NCBI GenBank assembly: GCA_964504025.1
Contig: CAZDCO010000018.1
Coordinates: 1-26,273 of the forward strand
Origin: Scatosoma sp964504025
Lineage (GTDB): Bacteria; Bacillota; Clostridia; Christensenellales; Borkfalkiaceae
Reading direction: 5' to 3'
DNA: 26,273 bases
The notes beneath the pieces are model-generated. The model was not told the origin of the DNA, did no database searches, and saw only the letters and a program-made list of their open reading frames with translations. The position numbers and the translations under genes are program-made. Shown piece after piece: positions 1 to 8,084 of this stretch (position 1 is the stretch's first letter; each line of letters begins with the position of its first letter).

Positions 1-2
1 GT

Positions 3-1148
3 TTCGCGGAAGTGTCGAGCACGGGCAGCTTAGCCACTTCGCCCTACCTCGACGAATACGCAGCGGCACTCGTAGAGAAGGTGAGAAACGCCACGGGAGA
101 GAAAACTCCCCTCGCAGGCAAGCGTATTTTGGTAGATGCAGGCAACGGCGCGGGCGGTTTCTTCGTAACGAAAGTGTTGCAACCACTCGGTGCGGACACG
201 ACGGGATCGCAATTCTTAGAGCCCGACGGAACGTTCCCCAACCATATCCCCAATCCCGAAAACGCCGAAGCGATGCACGCGGTATGCGAAGCGGTAAAAA
301 CCCACCACGCCGATTTCGGTATCATCTTCGACACCGACGTGGACAGAGCGGGTGCCGTGGATAAGGACGGCAGCGAAATCAACCGCAACCGCCTGATCGC
401 ACTCATCTCCGCAATCTTGCTTTCCGAACACCCTGCGTGCTCGATCGTTACCGACTCGGTTACGTCCGACGGTTTAGCGAAGTTTATCACGGCGCGCGGC
501 GGCAAACATATCCGCTTTAAGCGCGGTTACAAAAACGTTATCAACGAAGCGATCCGTCGTAACGCCGCAGGCGAATATACTCCCCTTGCGATCGAAACGA
601 GCGGACACGCCGCTTTGATGGAAAATTATTTCCTCGACGACGGTGCGTATCTCGTTACGCGCCTGCTGATCGCCATGGCGAACGCCGCGAAACAGGGCAA
701 AAATTTAACCGATTTGATCGCCACCTTGCAGCTCCCCGAAGAGGAACGCGAGTTACGCGTGAAATTCCGTCCCGACTGCGATTTTAAGACGCTCGGCAAA
801 ACGGTCATCGAAGATTTCAAGAAATACGCAGACGGCGTCTATTACGCCACCCCTGCCGCCGACAACTACGAAGGCTACCGTTTGCGCTACGACGAAACGC
901 ACGGCGACGGCTGGGCGTTGCTCCGTATGAGTTTGCACGATCCGATCCTGCCTATCAACGTCGAAAGCGACAGCAAAGACGGCTCGATCAAAATCGTCAA
1001 GGATCTCTACTATTTCTTGAGAAAGTACGATTTCTTAGATCTTACCCCCTTTGAAAAGGCGATTGCCGCTTGGCGGCAAGACAAGGCGAAAACCGCCAAC
1101 GAAAAGTTGTTGGCGCGCAAGACCGCCGTACAAGCATTACGAAAATAA
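3..1148 (+). CDS. Phosphomannomutase/phosphoglucomutase family protein, 5' end outside window
   Basis: Interconverts hexose-6-phosphate and hexose-1-phosphate for sugar nucleotide or glycogen synthesis in the cytosol. The frame is open from the first bases of the window. The usual N-terminal domain with the phosphoserine loop (TASH-type motif) is absent, so the gene is cut by the window edge; the GTG at 12 is not a real start. Visible are the metal-binding loop DTDVDRAG (DGDGDR in many relatives), the sugar-binding loop ETSGH, and a C-terminal phosphate-binding domain ending in ESDSKDGS and a helical tail. The stop is 27 bases before the transketolase start, with no terminator between, so the two are probably co-transcribed. 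The family is clear; whether mannose or glucose phosphate is preferred cannot be told. Confidence 0.88.
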   Translation, partial: FAEVSSTGSLATSPYLDEYAAALVEKVRNATGEKTPLAGKRILVDAGNGAGGFFVTKVLQPLGADTTGSQFLEPDGTFPNHIPNPENAEAMHAVCEAVKTHHADFGIIFDTDVDRAGAVDKDGSEINRNRLIALISAILLSEHPACSIVTDSVTSDGLAKFITARGGKHIRFKRGYKNVINEAIRRNAAGEYTPLAIETSGHAALMENYFLDDGAYLVTRLLIAMANAAKQGKNLTDLIATLQLPEEERELRVKFRPDCDFKTLGKTVIEDFKKYADGVYYATPAADNYEGYRLRYDETHGDGWALLRMSLHDPILPINVESDSKDGSIKIVKDLYYFLRKYDFLDLTPFEKAIAAWRQDKAKTANEKLLARKTAVQALRK

Positions 1149-1175
1149 AAAAATCATATTATTAGGAGAATATAA

Positions 1176-3176
1176 ATGAACGCTCAAAAAACCACCATCA
1201 ACGCGCTCCGCGTATTATCCGCGGACGCTATCGAAGCAGCGAAGTCCGGCCACCCCGGCTTGCCTTTGGGCTGTGCTCCCATCGCGTACACCCTGTTCCA
1301 AAACTTTTTAACGTTTAACCCTCGCAACCCGAAGTGGGACAACCGCGATCGTTTCGTTTTATCCGCAGGACACGGCTCCGCGCTCTATTACGCGCTGTTG
1401 CACTTGTACGGCTTCGGCTTGAAAAAGGAAGATTTGATGCAATTCCGTCAACTCGGTTCGAAAACCCCCGGCCACCCCGAATTCGGGCATACGGTAGGTA
1501 TCGAAACGACGACGGGTCCTTTGGGTCAAGGCATTGCCAACGCCGTCGGTATGGCGCTTGCGGAAGCACACCTTGCCGCGAAGTATAACCGTCCCGACTT
1601 CCCCGTGGTAGATCACTACACCTACGCGATTTGCGGCGACGGCTGTTTGGAAGAGGGTATTTCCTACGAAGCTTGCTCGTTCGCAGGCACGGAAGGCTTG
1701 GGCAAACTCATTTTGTTATACGACGATAACGATATTACGATCGAGGGCGACACCGACGTTACCTTCAAGGAAAACGTAGGCGCGCGCTTTGCCGCACAAA
1801 ATTGGCAAGTGTTGCACGTAGATCTCGTATCCTCCCCCGACGACGTAGACGCGCTTTCCGAAGCGATCGCAAAAGCGAAAGCAAACACCGAAAAACCCTC
1901 TATCATCATTTGCCATACGCGCATCGGCTTCGGCTCGCCTTTGGAAGGCAGCGAAAAGTGCCACGGCGCGCCCCTCGGCAGCGAGAACTTGGATAAGACT
2001 AAGCAAAAGTTGGGTTGGAATTATCCCCCGTTCGAATGTCCGAAAGAAGTTTACGATCATTGCGCGGAAGCGGCAAACGCCGGAAAGGAAGTGGAAGTGC
2101 AATGGAAGAAGATGATGATCGATTACGAAAATCAATATCCCGAACTCGCGGAAGAATACCGTGCGGTTATGGCTGGCGAGAAGCCCGACTTCGAGATCAT
2201 GGACGAATTGTACGATTTCGACAAACCCATGGCTACCCGTCAAACGTCCGCGAAAGTGTTAAATAAATTGGCTGCGAAGATGCCTCAACTGATGGGCGGT
2301 TCCGCCGACCTCGGTCCTTCCAACCTTTCGGAAATGAAAGATACCGACGACGTGAAGTACGGCTGGTTCTCGCATGCGAACTACGCAGGCAGAAACATGC
2401 ACTACGGTATCCGTGAACACGCTATGGCGGCAATCGCAAACGGTATGCAACTCCACGGCGGTATTCAAGCGTACGCGGCAACCTTCTTCGTATTCTCCGA
2501 CTACTGCAAGCCTGCAATGCGTTTATCCGCGTTGATGAAGCTGCCCGTAACCTATATTATGACGCACGATTCGATCGGCGTCGGCGAGGACGGCCCTACC
2601 CATCAACCCGTAGAACAACTGATTATGCTCCGTTCGATCCCCGGTTTGAAAGTATATCGTCCTGCGGACGGCAAGGAAACGGCGGCGGCTTGGGTATCCG
2701 CGTTGAGCGGCGACGAGCCTACCGTTTTGGTACTCACCCGTCAAAACCTGCCGCAATATGCAAACAGCGGCAAGCAAGCTTTGCAAGGCGGTTACGTCTT
2801 GGAAGACTGCGAAGGCAAAGCGGACGTATTGTTGATCGCAACCGGTTCGGAAGTAGAGCTTTGCGTTAAGGCGAAAGCGGCACTTGCGGAAAAGGGCGTG
2901 AACGCGCGCGTCGTTTCTATGCCTTGCATGGAAGAATTTGAAAAACAATCGGACGAATACAAGGCAAGCGTATTGCCCAAGGACGTCAAGGCGAGAGTAT
3001 GCGTAGAAGCAGGTTCGCCGTACAGCTGGTACAAGTACGCAGGCGACAACGGCGAGATCGTGGCGATGACCACCTTCGGCGCGTCCGGTCCTGCAGGCAA
3101 GTTGTTCCCCCACTTCGGCTTCACCGTAGAAAACGTAGTTGCCAAAGCGTTGAAAACGATTGAGAACAACAAATAA
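1176..3176 (+). CDS. tkt: Transketolase
   Basis: Thiamine-diphosphate enzyme of the non-oxidative pentose phosphate pathway, moving two-carbon ketol units between sugar phosphates. The 666-residue length is normal for bacterial transketolase. Visible are the N-terminal SGHPG with the conserved His26, the ThDP/metal-binding GDGCLEEG at 154-161 followed by a conserved Asn near 185, the pyrimidine-domain YGIREHA with catalytic Glu414, and a C-terminal Rossmann-like domain starting at about 550. AGGAG lies 9 bases before the ATG. It follows the phosphohexomutase gene by 27 bases and is closed by a strong hairpin terminator at 3189, so it is the last gene of that operon. Confidence 0.97.
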   Translation: MNAQKTTINALRVLSADAIEAAKSGHPGLPLGCAPIAYTLFQNFLTFNPRNPKWDNRDRFVLSAGHGSALYYALLHLYGFGLKKEDLMQFRQLGSKTPGHPEFGHTVGIETTTGPLGQGIANAVGMALAEAHLAAKYNRPDFPVVDHYTYAICGDGCLEEGISYEACSFAGTEGLGKLILLYDDNDITIEGDTDVTFKENVGARFAAQNWQVLHVDLVSSPDDVDALSEAIAKAKANTEKPSIIICHTRIGFGSPLEGSEKCHGAPLGSENLDKTKQKLGWNYPPFECPKEVYDHCAEAANAGKEVEVQWKKMMIDYENQYPELAEEYRAVMAGEKPDFEIMDELYDFDKPMATRQTSAKVLNKLAAKMPQLMGGSADLGPSNLSEMKDTDDVKYGWFSHANYAGRNMHYGIREHAMAAIANGMQLHGGIQAYAATFFVFSDYCKPAMRLSALMKLPVTYIMTHDSIGVGEDGPTHQPVEQLIMLRSIPGLKVYRPADGKETAAAWVSALSGDEPTVLVLTRQNLPQYANSGKQALQGGYVLEDCEGKADVLLIATGSEVELCVKAKAALAEKGVNARVVSMPCMEEFEKQSDEYKASVLPKDVKARVCVEAGSPYSWYKYAGDNGEIVAMTTFGASGPAGKLFPHFGFTVENVVAKALKTIENNK

Positions 3177-3188
3177 AACGATATAAAA

Positions 3189-3224
3189 AATACTCCGCGG
3201 CGCAACGCCTGCGGAGTATTTTTT
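3189..3224 (+). terminator. Rho-independent terminator after tkt, likely bidirectional
   Basis: A 10-bp arm AATACTCCGC (3189-3198) pairs with GCGGAGTATT (3211-3220) and is followed by TTTT on the plus strand. On the minus strand the arm is followed by TTTTATAT, so it could also stop transcription arriving from the S41 protease side. Confidence 0.85.
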
Positions 3225-3260
3225 AATTTTCGTCAAATTATCACCGTACGCAAACAAAGC

Positions 3261-3323
3261 TTACGCATTGATATAGTATACTGAACGTAACGAAAACGAG
3301 CCTATCCGTTTCCTTAATTCCAA
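3261..3323 (-). other. Possible 20-residue small reading frame with strong ribosome site
   Basis: On the minus strand GGAGG (3330-3334) sits 6 bases before a TTG that opens a 20-codon frame (MELRKRIGSFSLRSVYYINA), ending TAA at 3261. An in-frame ATG at 3341-3339 would give 26 residues but would bury the ribosome site inside the frame. The codons include AGG, ATA, TCA and TTA, which the neighbouring genes avoid, so this is either foreign, a non-coding RNA, or chance. It lies between a 16-bp hairpin and the tkt terminator, with no clear promoter of its own. I do not recognise the peptide. Confidence 0.2.
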
Positions 3324-3339
3324 GGAACACCTCCATATC

Positions 3340-3379
3340 ATAACAAAGGTACACGTCTTACGGCGTGTACCTTTGTTAT
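3340..3379 (-). terminator. Perfect 16-bp hairpin downstream of the S41 protease gene
   Basis: ATAACAAAGGTACACG (3340-3355) is perfectly complementary to 3364-3379 around an 8-base loop. It lies 33 bases past the stop of the minus-strand protease gene and faces tkt. The tail after the stem is not a clean T-run in either direction, so termination is likely but not certain. It could instead shape the leader of the small frame beside it. Confidence 0.55.
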
Positions 3380-3412
3380 ATTCTATCCGTATTCAACGCG
3401 TACCTGCCTCGT

Positions 3413-4723
3413 TCATTTGGAAAACAAGCGCGTGATCGCCGCCGTCAATTCGCCGTCGTTTACCGTGTCTTCCGCCACCGTCTTCGCGCCATCCGACGGC
3501 AAAACGCCCCTACCGTGTATGCAAGTATCCGTTTTCGGCCAACGAATTTTCGCCGTCGTCAACTTTAACGCGTCCCCCGTAAAAACGAAAGGATATGTCG
3601 TTTGCATAATTCCCTTACCGTACGTCCGCGCCTCGCCCTCGCGCTCGATCAGGCAAATATCTCCGTAGTCGATCGCGCCGTAGTCTAACAGCACTCCGAG
3701 CAAACACTCCGACGCGGAAGCGGTATTTTTATCGGCAAGCACGCAAATGCGGCTGTCCTCGCCGAAGTAGGTCGAATAGAGGTTGTCGCTCGCCTTATAC
3801 GTTTGACGATACTCCCCGAAGTCCGCCACGGCGACTACGGGATTTTTCTCGGTTGCGGTCTTGCAAAAATAGGAAGAAATCTTTTGCAGAATATCCAAAT
3901 ATCCGCCGCCGTTACCGCGCAAATCGAGCACCAAATTTTTCTTGCCGTCCGTCTTGAACCGTTCCATCACCGCGGCGAATTCTTCCGCCGCACCGCCGTT
4001 AAAACTCGTCAAACGGATATACGCCGTATCGACGGGCAACGCGGCAAGACTCTCCCCTCGTTCGATCAACGATTGCGCGTTCTCACCCGTAAAGGCGTAC
4101 GAAGCGTCCGTCGTCTTATAATAGACGTAACTCTCCACGTACGCGCGCTTTTGCACCGCTACGATCCGTTCGTCGCCGCTTTGTTCCACGACGCGCAAAT
4201 AGATCGTTTCTCCCGTTGCTTTGCCGTTGACGAACGCCTTAAACGCCTGAAAATCGTTGCTTGCCCGTATATCGTCCGCCCGATCGCCGAACCCGACGAT
4301 CCGTTCGCCTGCCGACAACCCCGCCTCTTCCGCGGGGGAATTGCCCAACACGGACGCGATCAGCATTTGATCTTCGCCGCTCGGCGTTTTCGTATAAAAG
4401 GATACGCCGATCCCTTGTTGCGCGCCCGTCGCGCTCTCTTTCATGGCGGCGTATTCCTCCGCCGTTAAATATTGCGAATAGGCGTCCAACAGATCTTCGT
4501 TGACGGCGTCGAAGAGTACGGTATAAAACTTCTCGTCGGCTATTTCGTAGTAGTACAGTTTTTGTATGCGTTCCTTGACGCGCAGGAGGGTGCGCATTTC
4601 TTCGTCCAACGTAAAATAGTGCACGGAAAAGCCTGCAAAAAAGGAGCAGGCGGCGATGGCAACCGCCGCAATCACGCTCCAAACGATTCGTTTTTTATTC
4701 CTCTTTTCGCCCGTGCTTTCCAT
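3413..4723 (-). CDS. Membrane-anchored S41 family C-terminal processing peptidase (Ctp-like)
   Basis: Serine protease of the tail-specific protease family, probably acting outside the membrane. The protein has a basic start, one membrane segment at about residues 13-35, a PDZ domain at about 95-190 (ASVLGNSPAEEAGLSAGERI), and the S41 core. LDLRGNGGG lies near 267 and TASASE carries the nucleophile (Ser336 by alignment, Ser338 less likely). The general-base Lys370 is in TYGKG. The Ser-Lys distance is about 34 residues, some nine more than in CtpB or Tsp, because the YGDICLIEREGEAR stretch is longer. ATG at 4723 is chosen because AGGAG lies 5 bases upstream; the GTG at 4729 overlaps that site. 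The gene follows the PucR-type regulator by 19 bases, in one operon. The substrate is unknown. Confidence 0.88.
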   Translation of the reverse strand: MESTGEKRNKKRIVWSVIAAVAIAACSFFAGFSVHYFTLDEEMRTLLRVKERIQKLYYYEIADEKFYTVLFDAVNEDLLDAYSQYLTAEEYAAMKESATGAQQGIGVSFYTKTPSGEDQMLIASVLGNSPAEEAGLSAGERIVGFGDRADDIRASNDFQAFKAFVNGKATGETIYLRVVEQSGDERIVAVQKRAYVESYVYYKTTDASYAFTGENAQSLIERGESLAALPVDTAYIRLTSFNGGAAEEFAAVMERFKTDGKKNLVLDLRGNGGGYLDILQKISSYFCKTATEKNPVVAVADFGEYRQTYKASDNLYSTYFGEDSRICVLADKNTASASECLLGVLLDYGAIDYGDICLIEREGEARTYGKGIMQTTYPFVFTGDALKLTTAKIRWPKTDTCIHGRGVLPSDGAKTVAEDTVNDGELTAAITRLFSK

Positions 4724-4742
4724 AACCACTCCTACGAACTTA

Positions 4743-5759
4743 TTATTTTCCGAGTAACCGATAGATGACGGTCAACACGCGGAAGGAAACGGCGTCCGAA
4801 AACGAACGAATATTCAACCCCGTCGCCTTTTCCAGCTTATCCAAGCGGTATAACAGCGTGTTGCGGTGCATATATAAATTGCGCGACGTTTCGCTTACGT
4901 TCAAGCTGCAACGCAAAAACTCTTCCGCGGTGGATACCATTTCCTCGTCCTCGAACACTTCGCGGAAACTCTCGTCCGTGAGATCGGACAAATACTCGTT
5001 CAACTTTCCTTCGGGAACGTCCTCCAACAACTTCACCAAAATATATTTGCGGTAGGAATGCACCCTTTCTTTCATACCGAATACGTCCGCGTACCGCAAG
5101 GCGTTTTCGGCTTGCGCATAGGACAGAGCGATATCGCGCAACTCGCGCACGGTCGGTCCGACACCCACCTCTACCGTTATACCCAACTCTTCTTGCAACG
5201 ATTGCGCCAAAAACTCCGCGTAATCGACGGACGATTGATATTCGTTATCCGTCTTATCCAAGAACTTGACGAGCACGCAACCGTCATCGCTCATTTGCAC
5301 GGCGGTATCCAAGCTATTGCCGCCGTATTGTTCGATCACGGCGAGCGTTTCTTCCATCAGCTTCGGCACGCGCAACACCATGGCAAAGCACGCCGCACCG
5401 CGCACCGAAAATTTCGACGCGTACTTGTATATCCCCATCGACGAACATTCGCCGAGTAAAATTTTCTTTAAGTACTCCGTTTTGGAAAGTTCCGTTTCGC
5501 GCGAGGCAAAGCTCTCTATATAGGCAGGCAACAACGCCGCGTAGTTGCGTTCGGTCGCCGTTGCGCCGACGAGTGCGCCGACGTAGCCCACGCCGTTAAA
5601 CGTAAAACGGAAAAAGGTATAGCTTCCGTCGTCCGTTACTTCCTCGAACGGTTTTTCGCATACGGGCACGCCTGACGGCTTCGCGTTTTCGGGATAATAG
5701 GTTACGGCAATCGATAATTTTTTCTCGATCTCTCGTATCGTCTTTTGTAATTCGGTCAT
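4743..5759 (-). CDS. PucR/CdaR-type transcriptional regulator
   Basis: A 338-residue DNA-binding protein. The last 60 residues are a PucR-type helix-turn-helix (LNVSETSRNLYMHRNTLLYRL is spread over about 285-305, followed by the typical LEKATGLNIRSFSDA). Before it, at about 150-255, lies the degenerate GGDEF-like CdaR domain (VEVGVGPTVRELRDIALSYAQ begins near 205). The N-terminal 140 residues match no sensor that I recognise. ATG at 5759 has AAAGGCGG upstream and a consensus promoter further up. It is the first gene of a two-gene operon with the S41 protease. Family members often control uptake or catabolism genes; here the only obvious linked target is the protease, so autoregulation is plausible but not shown. 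Confidence 0.82.
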   Translation of the reverse strand: MTELQKTIREIEKKLSIAVTYYPENAKPSGVPVCEKPFEEVTDDGSYTFFRFTFNGVGYVGALVGATATERNYAALLPAYIESFASRETELSKTEYLKKILLGECSSMGIYKYASKFSVRGAACFAMVLRVPKLMEETLAVIEQYGGNSLDTAVQMSDDGCVLVKFLDKTDNEYQSSVDYAEFLAQSLQEELGITVEVGVGPTVRELRDIALSYAQAENALRYADVFGMKERVHSYRKYILVKLLEDVPEGKLNEYLSDLTDESFREVFEDEEMVSTAEEFLRCSLNVSETSRNLYMHRNTLLYRLDKLEKATGLNIRSFSDAVSFRVLTVIYRLLGK

Positions 5760-5813
5760 CTTTTACCGCCTTTTCAATCGGTTCTCTACGGCGCGAACGC
5801 GCCTTACCTTTCT

Positions 5814-5842
5814 ATTATACCCCAAATCAAAAAAAATTTCAA
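5814..5842 (-). promoter_or_regulatory. Promoter of the PucR-S41 operon
   Basis: Read on the minus strand: TTGAAA (5837-5842), 17 bases, TATAAT (5814-5819). The same bases also read GTTGAA, 15 bases, GGGTAT, close to a SigB-type promoter. Confidence 0.8.
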
Positions 5843-5948
5843 CAGTTTTTTATATAATGATGAAATCCCGTTAGAAAAAAACCGTTACGACGCGGCAAAA
5901 GACGACGAAATTTTTGCGAAAAAAGATAGAAAATAATTCCTTTAACCA

Positions 5949-5977
5949 TTGACATATCCTTTGAAAAGTGTTATAAT
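5949..5977 (+). promoter_or_regulatory. Consensus sigma-A promoter of the membrane protein gene
   Basis: TTGACA (5949-5954), 17-base spacer, TATAAT (5972-5977): both boxes perfect. Start of transcription should fall near 5984, giving a leader of about 80 bases with a small hairpin. Confidence 0.93.
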
Positions 5978-6064
5978 GTTATAAAGTTGATAATTTTACG
6001 GCTTTTCCCTTCGGGAAAGGACGGAACGAAAGTTAACGATAAAAAATTTTTCAGGAGATTTGTT

Positions 6065-7498
6065 ATGAGCAACAACACAGTTTTCGAGCCGGACGTTATG
6101 CAACCTACCGTCGAAACCGAAGCACAACCCGTACAAACGGCTGCTACGAACGAACCCAAGAAGAAAAACGGCGCGGCGCGCTTCTTCTCCTTGCTTTTCG
6201 CGGTAGTGGCGATTGCATGTTTCTGGCTTCCCTGTCCCGCAAACGATAAACGAGCGTTCTACGAGCTGCTTTTGAATCCCGTTACAGGTACCGACGCGAT
6301 CGGTCAATTCTGCGGTCTTACGGTATACGTAACCGCACTTTGCCTCGCTATTGCGGCGATCAGCGGCATCATCGGTTTGTTTTCCAAGAAGGCGGCACGT
6401 CGCGTTCGCACTACCCTCTTCTTCTTGACGTTCGCAGCGACGACTTTGGGCGTTGCTCTTACGCTGAACGCGTATACGCCGAATGCCGAGTTGCTTACGC
6501 TCGTTACCACCAACGGAATCGTTTGGGCTGTTGCCGTAGTCGGTCTCGTAGCTTCCTTTATCGCAGCGATTTGCAAGGTCGGCAAAAAGGCTTGGGGCAA
6601 CCTGTTCCAAACCCTCTTCGCTCTTGCAACCGTTACCGCCTTCGCTTTCTTCTTAACGACGGAAGCAGACGCGTTCGGTAAAGTCGTAGAATCGTTAGGC
6701 GAGCTTGCGACGACGATCACTTTGGTTCTTTACGTAGTTGCAATGCTCTTCGCAGCGTTCGCACTCGTTCGTTTGTTTGCTACCAAGAAAAACGGTTGGG
6801 ACTTGGTTCGTTATATCGTCGGCTTGTTGTTGGCAGCCGTAGCGGCGTACGTAGCGTTCACCGTAGAGAAAGCGAGCGACAATGCCGTTATCGTTGCGAT
6901 CGTAGCTATCGTTGCGACGGTATTAAATATCCTCGGCTGGTTGATCGGCGGCAAAGGCAAGAAAGAACGTAAAGTAAAAGTAAAGAAGGTGAAACCCGTG
7001 AAAGAAAAGAAAGTGAAAGCACCCAAAGCAAAGAAAGCTGCGAAAGCGGAAAAGGTCAACGAAGTCGTTTGCGCACCCGTTGCGGTCGCTCCCGTCGTAC
7101 CCGTAGTAGCTCCCGTTGCAGAACAAGAATATATCCGTGAAGAATACGCGGAAGCGTTGCCTTACGAGGGTGGTCCCGTTGAAGGCGTTGAGTTGGCTGA
7201 AGAAGTGAACCCCACCTACGTTGCACCCGTTACCGAAGTGAAAACGGCAGGATACGATTTCTACAACTGCAAGAGTTTCGATCCGTTCATTGCTATGCTT
7301 ACCAACGAAGAAAGAAATCAATTTACCGAATTGTTCATCTTGAAGTTTAAGGGTCCCATGCCCGAATTGCCCGACTACGTCGTAGGCGGCGACAACAAGA
7401 TCTTCTTCCGCAAGTTGTTCATCTACCTCGGTCAATACCGTGATAGAATTCCCGACGAATTGTTGACGAAGCTCTATCAATTTGCAATTAAAATGTAA
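6065..7498 (+). CDS. Multi-pass membrane protein with basic linker and conserved-looking C-terminal domain, function unknown
   Basis: I do not recognise a named family. From ATG 6065 (AGGAG 7 bases upstream) the protein has 477 residues. It has a polar N-terminal tail of about 35 residues and about eight membrane helices between 40 and 310. A strongly basic stretch rich in KVKK and KEKK repeats (about 322-350) follows, then an acidic and Val/Ala/Pro-rich linker. The C-terminal domain of about 80 residues begins YDFYNCKSFDPFIAML and contains ELFILKFKG and FIYLGQYRDRIPDELL. That domain reads as a compact helical module, probably cytoplasmic. The earlier in-frame start at 5987 lies at the transcription start and lacks a ribosome site. 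A perfect sigma-A promoter and a strong terminator make this a single-gene, probably well-expressed unit. Confidence 0.8.
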   Translation: MSNNTVFEPDVMQPTVETEAQPVQTAATNEPKKKNGAARFFSLLFAVVAIACFWLPCPANDKRAFYELLLNPVTGTDAIGQFCGLTVYVTALCLAIAAISGIIGLFSKKAARRVRTTLFFLTFAATTLGVALTLNAYTPNAELLTLVTTNGIVWAVAVVGLVASFIAAICKVGKKAWGNLFQTLFALATVTAFAFFLTTEADAFGKVVESLGELATTITLVLYVVAMLFAAFALVRLFATKKNGWDLVRYIVGLLLAAVAAYVAFTVEKASDNAVIVAIVAIVATVLNILGWLIGGKGKKERKVKVKKVKPVKEKKVKAPKAKKAAKAEKVNEVVCAPVAVAPVVPVVAPVAEQEYIREEYAEALPYEGGPVEGVELAEEVNPTYVAPVTEVKTAGYDFYNCKSFDPFIAMLTNEERNQFTELFILKFKGPMPELPDYVVGGDNKIFFRKLFIYLGQYRDRIPDELLTKLYQFAIKM

Positions 7499-7511
7499 TT
7501 TCTTGAAATGC

Positions 7512-7550
7512 AAACTCCCGTTCGGAATTTCTCCGAACGGGAGTTTTTTC
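7512..7550 (+). terminator. Terminator of the membrane protein gene
   Basis: A 15-bp arm at 7512-7526 (AAACTCCCGTTCGGA) pairs with 7532-7546, loop of 5, followed by TTTC. Textbook Rho-independent terminator. Confidence 0.93.
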
Positions 7551-7667
7551 GTCCCCTTTCAACGCTTTTAGAAACGGCGTTCCGGCGGCGTAAAAACGGC
7601 GTTTAACGAGAGCGGATAACCCACGCCGCTATATTCCTCTCGAACGGACGAAAAAAGTCCGTAAAGC

Positions 7668-7702
7668 GTAAAAAATAATCCGACGGTTTTCGTCGGATTA
7701 TT
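7668..7702 (-). terminator. Terminator of the sigma-factor operon, overlapping a stop codon
   Basis: AATAATCCGACG (7674-7685) pairs with the bases up to 7702, and the minus strand continues into TTTTTT. The stop codon of the RsbW-like gene (7700-7698) lies inside the stem, so the last ribosome would cover it. Confidence 0.85.
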
Positions 7703-8054
7703 TTTTTAACACGATCTTGATTGCGCCGTCGCCCGTGAGGGTGCGCAACTCGCACACGCTATCCACCAAATAGAGTCCTCTACCGTGTTCGCTATACACG
7801 GCGGAACAGCGGCTGACGGGAGGCGGTGCAAAGGGCTTGGACGAATACACGTATACGCCGAAACACTCCTTTTCCGTTTCCACGCGGACGGTTGCCGTGC
7901 CGTTGGCGTGTTTTAACACGTTGCCGACCAACTCCGTTACGGCAAGCCTACCGTTGAATACCGTCGTTTCCGAGGCGTCGTTTTCCTGCAAAAAGCGGCA
8001 CAGCCGTTGCAGGGCAACGCGCATACTGTCGCAATCGGTAATTTCAAAAAGCAT
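7698..8054 (-). CDS. RsbW/SpoIIAB-like serine kinase anti-sigma factor (HATPase)
   Basis: Small GHKL-fold protein of 118 residues expected to bind the upstream-encoded sigma factor, hold it inactive, and phosphorylate the STAS partner. The N box is intact (ELVGNVLKHA, Glu41 and Asn45), and the lid and G box HGRGLYLVD is present near 93-101. The protein is shorter than RsbW (about 160) but close to SpoIIAB-type domains. ATG at 8054 has AAAGGAG upstream. It is the last gene of a four-gene minus-strand operon, 30 bases after the sigma factor, and a terminator overlaps its stop. In the usual order the kinase precedes the sigma gene; here it follows it, while a degenerate relative takes the usual place. 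Confidence 0.83.
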   Translation of the reverse strand: MLFEITDCDSMRVALQRLCRFLQENDASETTVFNGRLAVTELVGNVLKHANGTATVRVETEKECFGVYVYSSKPFAPPPVSRCSAVYSEHGRGLYLVDSVCELRTLTGDGAIKIVLKK

Positions 8055-8084
8055 TTTCGTTTACTCCTTTCCGTCGCGGCACAC

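Larger units (their letters stand above)
5760..6064. other. Divergent promoter region, no gene
   Basis: This 305-base stretch separates the PucR-type gene (minus) from the membrane protein gene (plus). It contains one strong promoter in each direction, described separately, about 107 bases apart, and an AT-rich spacer between them. In the plus-strand leader an 8-bp hairpin (6002-6020, CTTTTCCC closing on GGGAAAGG around a TTC loop) precedes the ribosome site. I see no reading frame or structured RNA beyond this. Confidence 0.7.

Noticed and set aside
2523..3257. Minus-strand frame of 244 codons opposite tkt
   Set aside because: Lies almost wholly antisense to a clear transketolase gene; no ribosome site or recognisable domain; arises from the GC-rich third positions of tkt.
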